The translations under genes were made by a program, and so were the position numbers. The notes under the pieces are model-generated. The model searched no databases, was not told the DNA's origin, and was given only the letters and a program-made list of their open reading frames with translations. 6,719 nt of DNA from Desulfonatronum sp. (GTDB lineage: Bacteria; Desulfobacterota; Desulfovibrionia; Desulfovibrionales; Desulfonatronaceae). The first letter of the stretch is position 1, and every line of letters begins with the position of its first letter. The stretch is taken from positions 1-6,719 of the forward strand of contig SKYX01000018.1 of NCBI GenBank assembly GCA_007127655.1, in the 5' to 3' direction. Shown piece by piece: positions 1 through 5,570 of the stretch.

Positions 1-886
1 AGTGGGAGGGCAGGATTTGGCCTTCAGGGGTTTGCAGCAGCTTGGTCATGGTTCCGTGCAGCACCCCGGAGGTCCCTGTGGACAGGGTGGCGGAATGGCA
101 GCAGCCCGGCGAACCGTCCCCGGCGGCCTCCACGCCGACCAGGGCCACCTGCTCATGGGGCACGAAAGCGTGGAACATCCCGATGGCGTTGGACCCGCCC
201 CCCACGCAGGCCACGACCCGGTCCGGAAGCTTTCCGGTGCGCTCCTGGAACTGGGCCAGGGCTTCCCGGCCGATTATGGCCTGCAATTCCCGAACGAGCA
301 GGGGAAAGGGATGCGGGCCCACGGCCGATCCCAGGCAATAATGCGTGGCGGCCTGCTCGGCGATCCAGTGGCGCATGGCCGCGTTGATGGCGTCCTTCAG
401 GGTCCGGCTGCCGGACTCCACGGGCCGGACCGTGGCACCCAAGAGTTCCATGCGCTGAACGTTGTGCGCCTGACGGACCACGTCCTCCGAGCCCATGTAC
501 ACGATGCATTCCAGACCCAGCAGGGCCGCGGCCGTGGCCGTGGCCACGCCGTGCTGCCCGGCCCCGGTTTCAGCCACCAGCCTGGTCTTGCCCATGTGCT
601 TGGCCAGCAGGGCCTGACCCACGGTGTTGTTGATCTTGTGCGCCCCGGTATGGGCCAGGTCCTCGCGTTTCAGCCAGACCCCGAAACCAACCTCCCGTGA
701 GAGGTTCGCGCAGTGATACAAGGCCGTGGGCCGACCGACGAAATGAGTCAGCAGCTCGGTCAATTCACGCTGAAAAGCCTCCCCGGCCATGATCCGCCCC
801 ATGGCCTCCTCCAGTTCCAACAGCGGCGGCATGAGCAGTTCCGGAGCAAACCGTCCGCCAAAGTCGCCGAAATATCCTTTTTTCAT
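1..886 (-). CDS. trpB: Tryptophan synthase beta chain, 3' end cut by window edge
   Basis: This encodes the PLP-dependent beta subunit, which condenses indole (channelled from TrpA) with L-serine to give L-tryptophan in the cytoplasm. The 295 visible residues begin [16 protein letters not shown], a typical TrpB N-terminus. The PLP-lysine motif HTGAHKINN places the Schiff-base Lys at residue 84. AETGAGQHG follows with the catalytic Glu at 106, and the phosphate-binding loop [10 protein letters not shown] lies at 227-236. The visible part ends in [10 protein letters not shown], where family members continue into the SAGLDYPGVGPE region, so about 100 C-terminal residues lie outside. The ATG at 886-884 is supported by an AGAGGA ribosome site 7 bases upstream. 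The gene is separated from trpF by 49 bases holding a perfect palindrome, unlike the overlapping genes before it. trpA is expected next but is not visible. Identity is very secure. Confidence 0.97.
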   Translation of the reverse strand, partial: MKKGYFGDFGGRFAPELLMPPLLELEEAMGRIMAGEAFQRELTELLTHFVGRPTALYHCANLSREVGFGVWLKREDLAHTGAHKINNTVGQALLAKHMGKTRLVAETGAGQHGVATATAAALLGLECIVYMGSEDVVRQAHNVQRMELLGATVRPVESGSRTLKDAINAAMRHWIAEQAATHYCLGSAVGPHPFPLLVRELQAIIGREALAQFQERTGKLPDRVVACVGGGSNAIGMFHAFVPHEQVALVGVEAAGDGSPGCCHSATLSTGTSGVLHGTMTKLLQTPEGQILPSH

Positions 887-893
887 ATGATTT

Positions 894-899
894 TCCTCT
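894..899 (-). promoter_or_regulatory. Ribosome binding site of trpB
   Basis: AGAGGA on the minus strand lies 7 bases before the ATG at 886-884. It supports that start, and it shows that trpB has its own good initiation site rather than relying on coupling to trpF, which stops 49 bases earlier. Confidence 0.7.
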
Positions 900-912
900 G
901 ATTAGGGTTCAG

Positions 913-938
913 TAGGGGCGGTTCGCGAACCGCCCCTA
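913..938 (-). repeat. Perfect 26-base palindrome between trpF and trpB
   Basis: The two 13-base halves are exact reverse complements, centred between 925 and 926. As RNA this gives an 11-bp GC-rich stem (TAGGGGCGGTT with AACCGCCCCTA) closed by a CGCG loop, or a shorter loop if it fully pairs. On the minus strand its first three bases are the TAG stop of trpF. No T-tract follows on either strand, so it does not look like an intrinsic terminator. The form resembles REP-like intergenic palindromes, and a role in mRNA processing or in stabilising the upstream trp message is possible. The structure is seen directly; its function is inference. Confidence 0.85.
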
Positions 939-1589
939 AATTGTGATTTTATCCAGCACGGACCGCAGCAACACGGGGCTCTTGCGTCCCGGAGCTTCCT
1001 CCACTCCGGAATTCAGATCCACCCCCCACGGTCGACACCGACGCACAGCCTCCTGGATATTGTCCGGGCCCAGGCCACCGGCCAGGAGCCATGGCCGAGG
1101 AAAGCTCAACCGAGCCAAAGCCGTGAAGTCCAGGCTGACGCCGTGGCCGCCCACCGCGGTTCCGGCGTCCAGGAGCACGGCCCGGCACGAGGATGCGAAC
1201 GCGCCCATGTCTCGTTCCAGGTCTGCTAAGTTTGGATAGCGCAGGGGCCAGAAGACCTTGACCACCCGCTCCGGCCCGACCTGTTCGCAGAAACGTTGGT
1301 CCTGGCCGCCGTGGAGTTGGGCCAGGTCCAACTCGGCCCGGTCCATGATCTCCCGGACCTCTTGCGCGGACGGGAGCACGAAGACCCCGACCCGCGCGGC
1401 CCGGCCTCGGGGCAGGGCAGCGACCTGCTCCGGGGTGACGTTTCTGGGGCTGGGCGGGTAGAAGATGAAACCGGTCCAGTCCACGCCCAGTTCCTCGCAC
1501 AGCGTCACGTCCTCGGGCCGGCGCAAGCCGCAGACCTTGACCAGGGGACCGACGGTAACTGGATCTTCCTGGTGAACGTGCTCACGCAT
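936..1589 (-). CDS. trpF: Phosphoribosylanthranilate isomerase
   Basis: This 217-residue enzyme catalyses the Amadori rearrangement of N-(5-phosphoribosyl)anthranilate to CdRP, the step between TrpD and TrpC. It is a single-domain TIM barrel. Visible motifs are LVKVCGLRRPEDV with the catalytic Cys at 20, GFIFYPPSPR (40-49), QLHG (91-94), VLLDAG with the general-acid Asp at 141, LLAGGLGPDNI (168-178) and GVDLNSGVEEAPGRKS (189-204). The last two form the phosphate-binding end. About 15 residues precede the first barrel strand, slightly more than usual, but no ATG, GTG or TTG closer to that strand is obvious. The ATG at 1589-1587 has AGGAG 7 bases upstream and overlaps the trpC stop by 8 bases. 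The protein is not fused to TrpC, unlike in E. coli. Its TAG stop is supplied by the first bases of the palindrome that follows. Confidence 0.95.
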   Translation of the reverse strand: MREHVHQEDPVTVGPLVKVCGLRRPEDVTLCEELGVDWTGFIFYPPSPRNVTPEQVAALPRGRAARVGVFVLPSAQEVREIMDRAELDLAQLHGGQDQRFCEQVGPERVVKVFWPLRYPNLADLERDMGAFASSCRAVLLDAGTAVGGHGVSLDFTALARLSFPRPWLLAGGLGPDNIQEAVRRCRPWGVDLNSGVEEAPGRKSPVLLRSVLDKITI

Positions 1590-2394
1590 CGGACCGCTCC
1601 TGGCCCATAACCCGCGACAACTCAGCCAAGGCCTGCCCGGGATCGGGCTCCTGCATCAGCCGGGAGCCGATGAGCAGTCCGTGATATCCGGCGTCACGCA
1701 TCCGGGCCATGTCCTGGGCCGTGTTCATCCCGCTGGCGCTGATCCAGACCTCGCCTTCGGCCTTGTGCCGGATCAGGCCCTCGGAGATGCACAGGTTCGT
1801 GGTCAGTCGATCCAGATCCCGGTTGTTGACCTGGATCAGCGTCGCGTTCACCGCTTTGGCCTTGTCCAGGTCCCCCTCGTCAAAAACCTCCACTACGGCC
1901 TCCAGGCCGTAGACCCGGCATTCGGTCAACATGACTTCCAATTCCGGCTGGCTGAGCATCCGGGCAATGAGCAGCAGGGCCGAGGCCGGGGTGGCCGCTG
2001 TTTGGCGCACATGCAGGGGATGGAGCAGGAAATCCTTGCGCAGCAGGGGCAGGCCGGGTTCAGCCATGGCCGGGAGAAAGTCCAGGCGGCCCTGGAAATA
2101 GGTCTGCTCGGTGAGCACGGACAGGGCCGCGGCTCCGGCCCGGGCATACCCGGCGGCTGCCTGTTCCGGGGTCCAGTCCACGTTGATCACCCCCAGACTG
2201 GGGGAGGCCCGCTTGTACTCCGCGATCACCGCGCCCGGTCCCCGCTCCAGCAAGGCTTTGGCCAGGGACGGACGAGGAATGGTGGACGGCTCGGGCAGGC
2301 GGCCCGCGGATTCCAGGGCGATCAGCTCCCGGATTTCAGCCTGCTTGGCCTGGCGGAAACGCTCCAGCATGGCATTACCCATGAAGGCCACCAT
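1582..2394 (-). CDS. trpC: Indole-3-glycerol phosphate synthase
   Basis: This enzyme decarboxylates and cyclises CdRP to indole-3-glycerol phosphate, the substrate of tryptophan synthase. It is a TIM barrel of up to 270 residues. Numbering from the first ATG, motifs are IAEYKRASPS (57-66, with the Glu and Lys of the active site at 59 and 61), LRKDFLL (118-124, catalytic Lys120), LEAVVEV (164-170, Glu169), VNNRDL (189-194, Asn190) and a phosphate-binding end LLIGSRLMQ (240-248). The motif usually read as SESG is SASG here (219-222), so a conserved active-site Glu is Ala. Three starts are possible. The ATG at 2394 overlaps trpD by 20 bases. The one at 2382 overlaps by 8 and has GGTGG upstream. 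The one at 2370 gives MLERFRQAK, which matches family N-termini best. The outermost is reported; the true start is uncertain. It is unfused from TrpF. Confidence 0.94.
   Translation of the reverse strand: MVAFMGNAMLERFRQAKQAEIRELIALESAGRLPEPSTIPRPSLAKALLERGPGAVIAEYKRASPSLGVINVDWTPEQAAAGYARAGAAALSVLTEQTYFQGRLDFLPAMAEPGLPLLRKDFLLHPLHVRQTAATPASALLLIARMLSQPELEVMLTECRVYGLEAVVEVFDEGDLDKAKAVNATLIQVNNRDLDRLTTNLCISEGLIRHKAEGEVWISASGMNTAQDMARMRDAGYHGLLIGSRLMQEPDPGQALAELSRVMGQERSDA
1597..1601 (-). promoter_or_regulatory. Ribosome binding site of trpF inside trpC
   Basis: AGGAG on the minus strand lies within the last codons of trpC, 7 bases before the trpF ATG at 1589-1587. It supports that start despite the slightly long N-terminus, and fits coupled translation across the 8-base overlap. 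Confidence 0.65.
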
Positions 2395-3388
2395 GGAGCA
2401 CCCGGCTACTCACGCCCCGCTTCACCGCGGCCCGGGCCAGTTCCGCGCACTCCACCAGGGTCTTGCCCTCTTCCAGCAGAAACACGCAGGCCGCCAGATT
2501 CAGGGCCGTCATCTGGGCCATGGCCTCTGGGCCGCCCCCGGACAGGATTTCCCGCAGCACGCCCACGGCATGGTCCTTGTCCCGGACCGCCACGTCCTCC
2601 GGCGCGTGACGATCGAAGCCCAGCCGCTCCGGATTGATGGCCGTCTTTTCCATGATCCCGTCCTTGACCAGATAACAACGGGCCGGGCCAAAGGTGGTCA
2701 GTTCGTCGAACCCGCCGGCCCCGTGGACCACCAGGGCTCGCTCCACCCCGGTGAGCAGCAGGGCCTCGCCCATGGTGAACAGGGCCTCCGGGTCGCCCAC
2801 GCCGATGAGCTGGTGGGTAGGCCGGGCCGGGTTGAGCAGTGGCCCCATCAGATTGAACAGGGTTCGGATGCCCAGATCCCGGCGCACGGGCATGATATGC
2901 TTAAAGGCCGGATGATAGGCCGGGGCGAAGAGAAAAACGAATTTGCTGGCGGCCAGCCGCCCGGCCACGTCCTCGGGGTTCGTCTCCAAGGGCACGCCCA
3001 GAGCTTCCAGCACGTCGGCGCTGCCGCAGGAAGAGGACACGGCCCGGTTGCCGTGCTTGACCACCTGATAGCCTAATTCGGCCAAGTAAAGGGCCACGGC
3101 CGTGGAGCAGTTGAAGCTCTGGGCATTGTCCCCCCCTGTCCCGCAGGTGTCGATGCGTGGCCCGGAAAGGCCGGGAATGTGTCGGGCATGGGCCAGCCCG
3201 GCCCGCACCCCGGCGGCCAAATCCGTGGAGTCCTCGCCCTTGGCCCGCAAGCCCATCAGGAAGGCCCCGGCCTGGGCCTGGCTCAGTTCTCCCTGGAGCA
3301 GGGCATTGAACATCCGGTCCGCCTGGACGTCGGTCAGCGGCCGACTGCGGGCCAGTTGTTCGAGGATGTCGCTGATGTGCATGGTCAT
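2375..3388 (-). CDS. trpD: Anthranilate phosphoribosyltransferase
   Basis: This 337-residue enzyme transfers the phosphoribosyl group of PRPP to anthranilate, the second committed step. Its length is that of the stand-alone family, with no TrpG domain fused. The N-terminal helical part (about 1-70) contains the Q-A-GAFLMGLRAKGE stretch typical of the family. The PRPP/Mg site DTCGTGGD is at 80-87, followed by SFNCST. KHGNRAVSSSCGSADVLEALG lies at 111-131, RRDLGIRTLFNLMGPLLNP at 169-187, and VHGAGGFDEL at 221-230, carrying the metal-binding Asp-Glu pair. All expected ligands are present. The ATG at 3388-3386 overlaps the trpG stop as ATGA, with AAGGA 8 bases upstream, which points to coupled translation. 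A second Met at residue 3 is a minor alternative start. The stop is TAA at 2377-2375, inside the 5' end of the longest trpC frame. Confidence 0.96.
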   Translation of the reverse strand: MTMHISDILEQLARSRPLTDVQADRMFNALLQGELSQAQAGAFLMGLRAKGEDSTDLAAGVRAGLAHARHIPGLSGPRIDTCGTGGDNAQSFNCSTAVALYLAELGYQVVKHGNRAVSSSCGSADVLEALGVPLETNPEDVAGRLAASKFVFLFAPAYHPAFKHIMPVRRDLGIRTLFNLMGPLLNPARPTHQLIGVGDPEALFTMGEALLLTGVERALVVHGAGGFDELTTFGPARCYLVKDGIMEKTAINPERLGFDRHAPEDVAVRDKDHAVGVLREILSGGGPEAMAQMTALNLAACVFLLEEGKTLVECAELARAAVKRGVSSRVLHGGLHG

Positions 3389-4005
3389 TGGGTCTTTCCT
3401 TCCGGTTTAGCGATTATGAAGTGCATCTTCAGAAAATTCTCCAACAGCCTGGGCCCGTCCGGAGTCAGGATGGACTCCGGGTGAAACTGCACCCCGGCCC
3501 AGGGCCGGTCCGTGTACCGCAGCCCCATGACCTCGCCCTCGTCATCGCCCTTGCCATCTTCGGTCCAGGCCGTGCGGACCAGCAGCTCCGGAGCCTCTTC
3601 CACCCGGACCAGCAGGGAATGGTAGCGCCCGCACTCCATGGGCTGGGGCAGCCCGGTGAACAAGCCTTCGCCGGTATGCCGGATCGGAGAGGTCTTGCCG
3701 TGCATGATCCGCTGGCCCACCACCACTGACGCCCCGGCATGATGTCCCAAAATCTGATGTCCCAGACAAATGCCCAACACCGGAACCGAGGTCGGCAGCA
3801 GCTTCAGGAACTCCAGGCAAAGCCCTGCCTGTTCCGGTCGGCTCGGCCCCGGGGAGATGACCACGGCCTCCAGATCCGGACGGGTCGTCAGCCCCAGCAG
3901 CTCCGGCTGATCGTTGCGCACCACGTGGGGAAAGCGGCCCAGAACCTGAAAGGCCTGGACCAGATTGAAGGTGAACGAGTCGTAGTTATCGATAAGTAAA
4001 AACAT
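3385..4005 (-). CDS. trpG: Anthranilate synthase glutamine amidotransferase subunit
   Basis: This 206-residue class I glutamine amidotransferase releases ammonia from glutamine and passes it to TrpE for anthranilate formation. It begins MFLLIDNYDSFTFNLVQAF. ISPGPSRPEQAG (50-61) is the oxyanion-side loop. PVLGICLGHQ (75-84) carries the nucleophile Cys80, MHGKTS is at 101-106, and GVQFHPES (171-178) supplies the His175 and Glu177 of the triad. The triad is complete, so the subunit should be active. The frame stays open upstream to an ATG at 4182, but those 59 extra residues lie wholly within trpE and look unlike any TrpG N-terminus. The ATG at 4005 follows a strong GGGAGG site by 5 bases and starts the protein exactly where the family does. 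It overlaps the end of trpE by 20 bases. PabA is the alternative role, but the trp context makes TrpG far more likely; dual use cannot be excluded. Confidence 0.96.
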   Translation of the reverse strand: MFLLIDNYDSFTFNLVQAFQVLGRFPHVVRNDQPELLGLTTRPDLEAVVISPGPSRPEQAGLCLEFLKLLPTSVPVLGICLGHQILGHHAGASVVVGQRIMHGKTSPIRHTGEGLFTGLPQPMECGRYHSLLVRVEEAPELLVRTAWTEDGKGDDEGEVMGLRYTDRPWAGVQFHPESILTPDGPRLLENFLKMHFIIAKPEGKTQ

Positions 4006-5416
4006 CGCTTCCTCCCTGACGGCTGAAGGCTTCAAAAAGCACCCGGGCCTTGTTGTGGCATTCCTGCCATTCCTTGTGTGGATCAGAATCATGAACAATC
4101 CCGGCCCCGGCCTGGAAATGGACCTGGCCGTCGCGGACCCAGAGGCTGCGAATGGTGATCCCCGTGTCCAGATTGACCGCATCCCGGTCCGGCCCTTCCG
4201 CCGGGTTCAAGCCCAGCCAGCCCACGGCTCCGGCGTAGGGTCCACGCGGCAGCCGCTCCTCTTCGGCGATGATCTCCATGGCCCGGATCTTCGGCGCGCC
4301 GCTGACCGTTCCCGCTGGAAACGTGGCCTGCAGCACATCCAGGGCGTCCTTTCCTTCAGCCAGTTGGGCCTGAACATACGAGGTCATGTGCATCACATGG
4401 GAGAAGCGCTCCACCTGCATGTACTTCTCCACCGTTACGCTGCCCGGCGCGGCGATCCGGCCCAAATCGTTGCGGCCCAGGTCCACGAGCATCACGTGTT
4501 CAGCCCGTTCCTTGGGATCGGCCAACAGTTCCTCGGCCAGTTCCCGATCCTGGGTCTCGGTCTCGCCCCGGAGCCGGGTTCCGGCGATGGGCCGGGACTG
4601 GAGCAACCCGCCCTGGCAACGGACCAGCAATTCCGGGGATGAGCCCAGCAGGGTCAACCGGGGGAGACGCATGAAGAACATGTACGGCGAGGGGTTGATC
4701 TGGCGCAAGCGACGGTAAAGGACAAAAGGCTCGCCGGAAAAGGGAGCCTCGAACCGGGTGGACATCACGGTCTGGATCACCTCCCCGGTGCGGATCAGCT
4801 CCTTGGTCCGCCGGACCCGCTCCTTGAATTCCTCGGCTTCGGGAATGTGTCGAACCTGACCCATTACCGGCGGCTCGTCCGGAGCGCTTTGCTGCAGTTC
4901 ATCCACTCCGGATCGATCCGGGTCCAGGCTGAGCACGCAGCAGCGATGATGCAGGTGGTCGAACAAGGCCACCCGCCCGGGCAGAACCAGACAGGCATCG
5001 GCCTGGCTCGGGGGAAGCTGCTCGGCCAGCTTGGGCTCAAACAACCCGGCCATGCCGTAGCCAAAATAGCCGTAAAGCCCCCGGGCCAGGGCCGGCAGTC
5101 CGGCGAACTCTTCCTGGGGCGTGATCCGCACGGTGCCCAGAATTTCACGCAGGGCCGGGATGAACTCTTCTCCGTCGAGCTTTTCCAGGCTTTTCAGCCG
5201 GGCGTCCTGGGCCTGGACGTCCATGCGCCCATCCCGGCAACTCAGCCGCAGCCGGAAATCCCAGGCGATCAGGCTGTAGCGGCCCAGCCGCCCATCCACC
5301 TCCGCGCTCTCCAGCAAAATCCCCTGCCGCTTGCCCACCAGCCCAAGAAACAGGCTGATAGGCGTCTGCACGTCCGCTGCCAGCCACTGGCCGGTCTGGG
5401 ACAAGTCGATTGACAT
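3986..5416 (-). CDS. trpE: Anthranilate synthase component I
   Basis: This 476-residue chorismate-binding enzyme makes anthranilate from chorismate using ammonia from TrpG, the committed step of the pathway. The N-terminal regulatory domain contains LLES (34-37) and DGRLGRYSLI; the catalytic part contains NPSPYMFF (241-248). These are the known sites of tryptophan feedback inhibition in enteric TrpE, and both are intact, so allosteric control is expected. Further motifs are GEVIQTVMSTRF (211-222), LLGSSPELLVR (256-266), RPIAGTRLRG (275-284), AEHVMLVDLGRNDLGR (305-320), FPAGTVSGAPKIRAMEII (366-383), DTGITIRS (417-424) and QAGAGIVHDSDP (435-446). The length is slightly below E. coli TrpE. The ATG at 5416 has AAGGAG 5 bases upstream. 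It is the first trp gene, with 152 bases of repeat-rich DNA between it and the MCP gene. PabB is less likely because of the LLES motif and the operon context. Confidence 0.97.
   Translation of the reverse strand: MSIDLSQTGQWLAADVQTPISLFLGLVGKRQGILLESAEVDGRLGRYSLIAWDFRLRLSCRDGRMDVQAQDARLKSLEKLDGEEFIPALREILGTVRITPQEEFAGLPALARGLYGYFGYGMAGLFEPKLAEQLPPSQADACLVLPGRVALFDHLHHRCCVLSLDPDRSGVDELQQSAPDEPPVMGQVRHIPEAEEFKERVRRTKELIRTGEVIQTVMSTRFEAPFSGEPFVLYRRLRQINPSPYMFFMRLPRLTLLGSSPELLVRCQGGLLQSRPIAGTRLRGETETQDRELAEELLADPKERAEHVMLVDLGRNDLGRIAAPGSVTVEKYMQVERFSHVMHMTSYVQAQLAEGKDALDVLQATFPAGTVSGAPKIRAMEIIAEEERLPRGPYAGAVGWLGLNPAEGPDRDAVNLDTGITIRSLWVRDGQVHFQAGAGIVHDSDPHKEWQECHNKARVLFEAFSRQGGSDVFTYR
4011..4016 (-). 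promoter_or_regulatory. Ribosome binding site of trpG inside trpE
   Basis: GGGAGG on the minus strand lies 5 bases before the ATG at 4005-4003, within the last codons of trpE. It decides the trpG start against the longer open frame reaching 4182, and suits coupled translation giving matched TrpE and TrpG amounts. Confidence 0.75.
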
Positions 5417-5421
5417 GGTGG

Positions 5422-5427
5422 CTCCTT
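5422..5427 (-). promoter_or_regulatory. Ribosome binding site of trpE
   Basis: AAGGAG on the minus strand lies 5 bases before the trpE ATG at 5416-5414. It sits directly next to the edge of the repeat array (from 5431), so folding of that array in the mRNA could affect access to it. That last point is inference. Confidence 0.7.
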
Positions 5428-5430
5428 TTT

Positions 5431-5475
5431 AGGTTCACGGTTCAACGGTTCAACGGTTCAACGGTTTAGCGGTGG
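5431..5475. repeat. GGTTCAAC tandem repeat, left arm
   Basis: On the plus strand this stretch reads as successive units GGTTCAC, GGTTCAAC three times, GGTTTAGC, then GGTGG. More degenerate units follow at 5482-5504 (GGTTCAT, GGTTCGGA, GGTTGAAC). The array ends 14 bases upstream of the trpE start codon. It is complementary to the right arm at 5521-5570. No protein or known RNA motif explains it. Confidence 0.85.
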
Positions 5476-5520
5476 AGAGAAGGTTCATGGTTCGGAGGTT
5501 GAACAATCGCGGGATCACCA

Positions 5521-5570
5521 ACCGCTGAACCGTGAACCGCTGAACCGTGAACCGCTGAACCCCTAAACCT
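5521..5570. repeat. Inverted GGTTCA-type repeat, right arm
   Basis: On the plus strand the 15-base unit GCTGAACCGTGAACC occurs twice in exact tandem (5524-5538 and 5539-5553), followed by GCTGAACC and CCTAAACCT. Read on the minus strand these are GGTTCAGC/GGTTCAC units, the same family as the left arm. For example, the reverse complement of one 15-base unit matches 5432-5446 at 14 of 15 positions, and 5463-5473 can pair with 5521-5531 with one wobble. The arm overlaps the MCP stop codon (5571-5569). Together the arms could form a long imperfect hairpin with a loop of roughly 45 bases. There is no T-tract next to it in either transcription direction that would make a terminator. Confidence 0.82.

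Noticed and set aside
2..700. Long plus-strand open frame opposite trpB
   Set aside because: It lies antisense to an unmistakable trpB, has no recognisable domain, and its Gly/His/Gln-rich make-up is that of a shadow frame in GC-rich coding DNA.
913..938. Palindrome as a rho-independent terminator
   Set aside because: The stem is strong, but neither side is followed by a run of T, and trpB, the next gene of the same pathway, follows at once on the same strand.
1681..3076. Plus-strand open frames of 318 and 321 residues opposite trpC and trpD
   Set aside because: They are antisense to well-supported trpC and trpD, with low-complexity Pro/Gly/Arg-rich translations and no known motifs.
4006..4182. 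Upstream extension of trpG by 59 residues
   Set aside because: It lies wholly within trpE in another frame, has no family resemblance, and the ATG at 4005 has a strong ribosome site and the standard TrpG N-terminus.
5450..5488. Short minus-strand frame MNLLSTAKPLNR as a trp leader peptide
   Set aside because: It has no Trp codon and no ribosome site, no terminator/antiterminator pair follows it, and its sequence is made of the repeat units.
5431..5570. Repeat array as a CRISPR
   Set aside because: Units are 7-8 bases and directly adjacent, with no unique spacers of even length and no cas genes.
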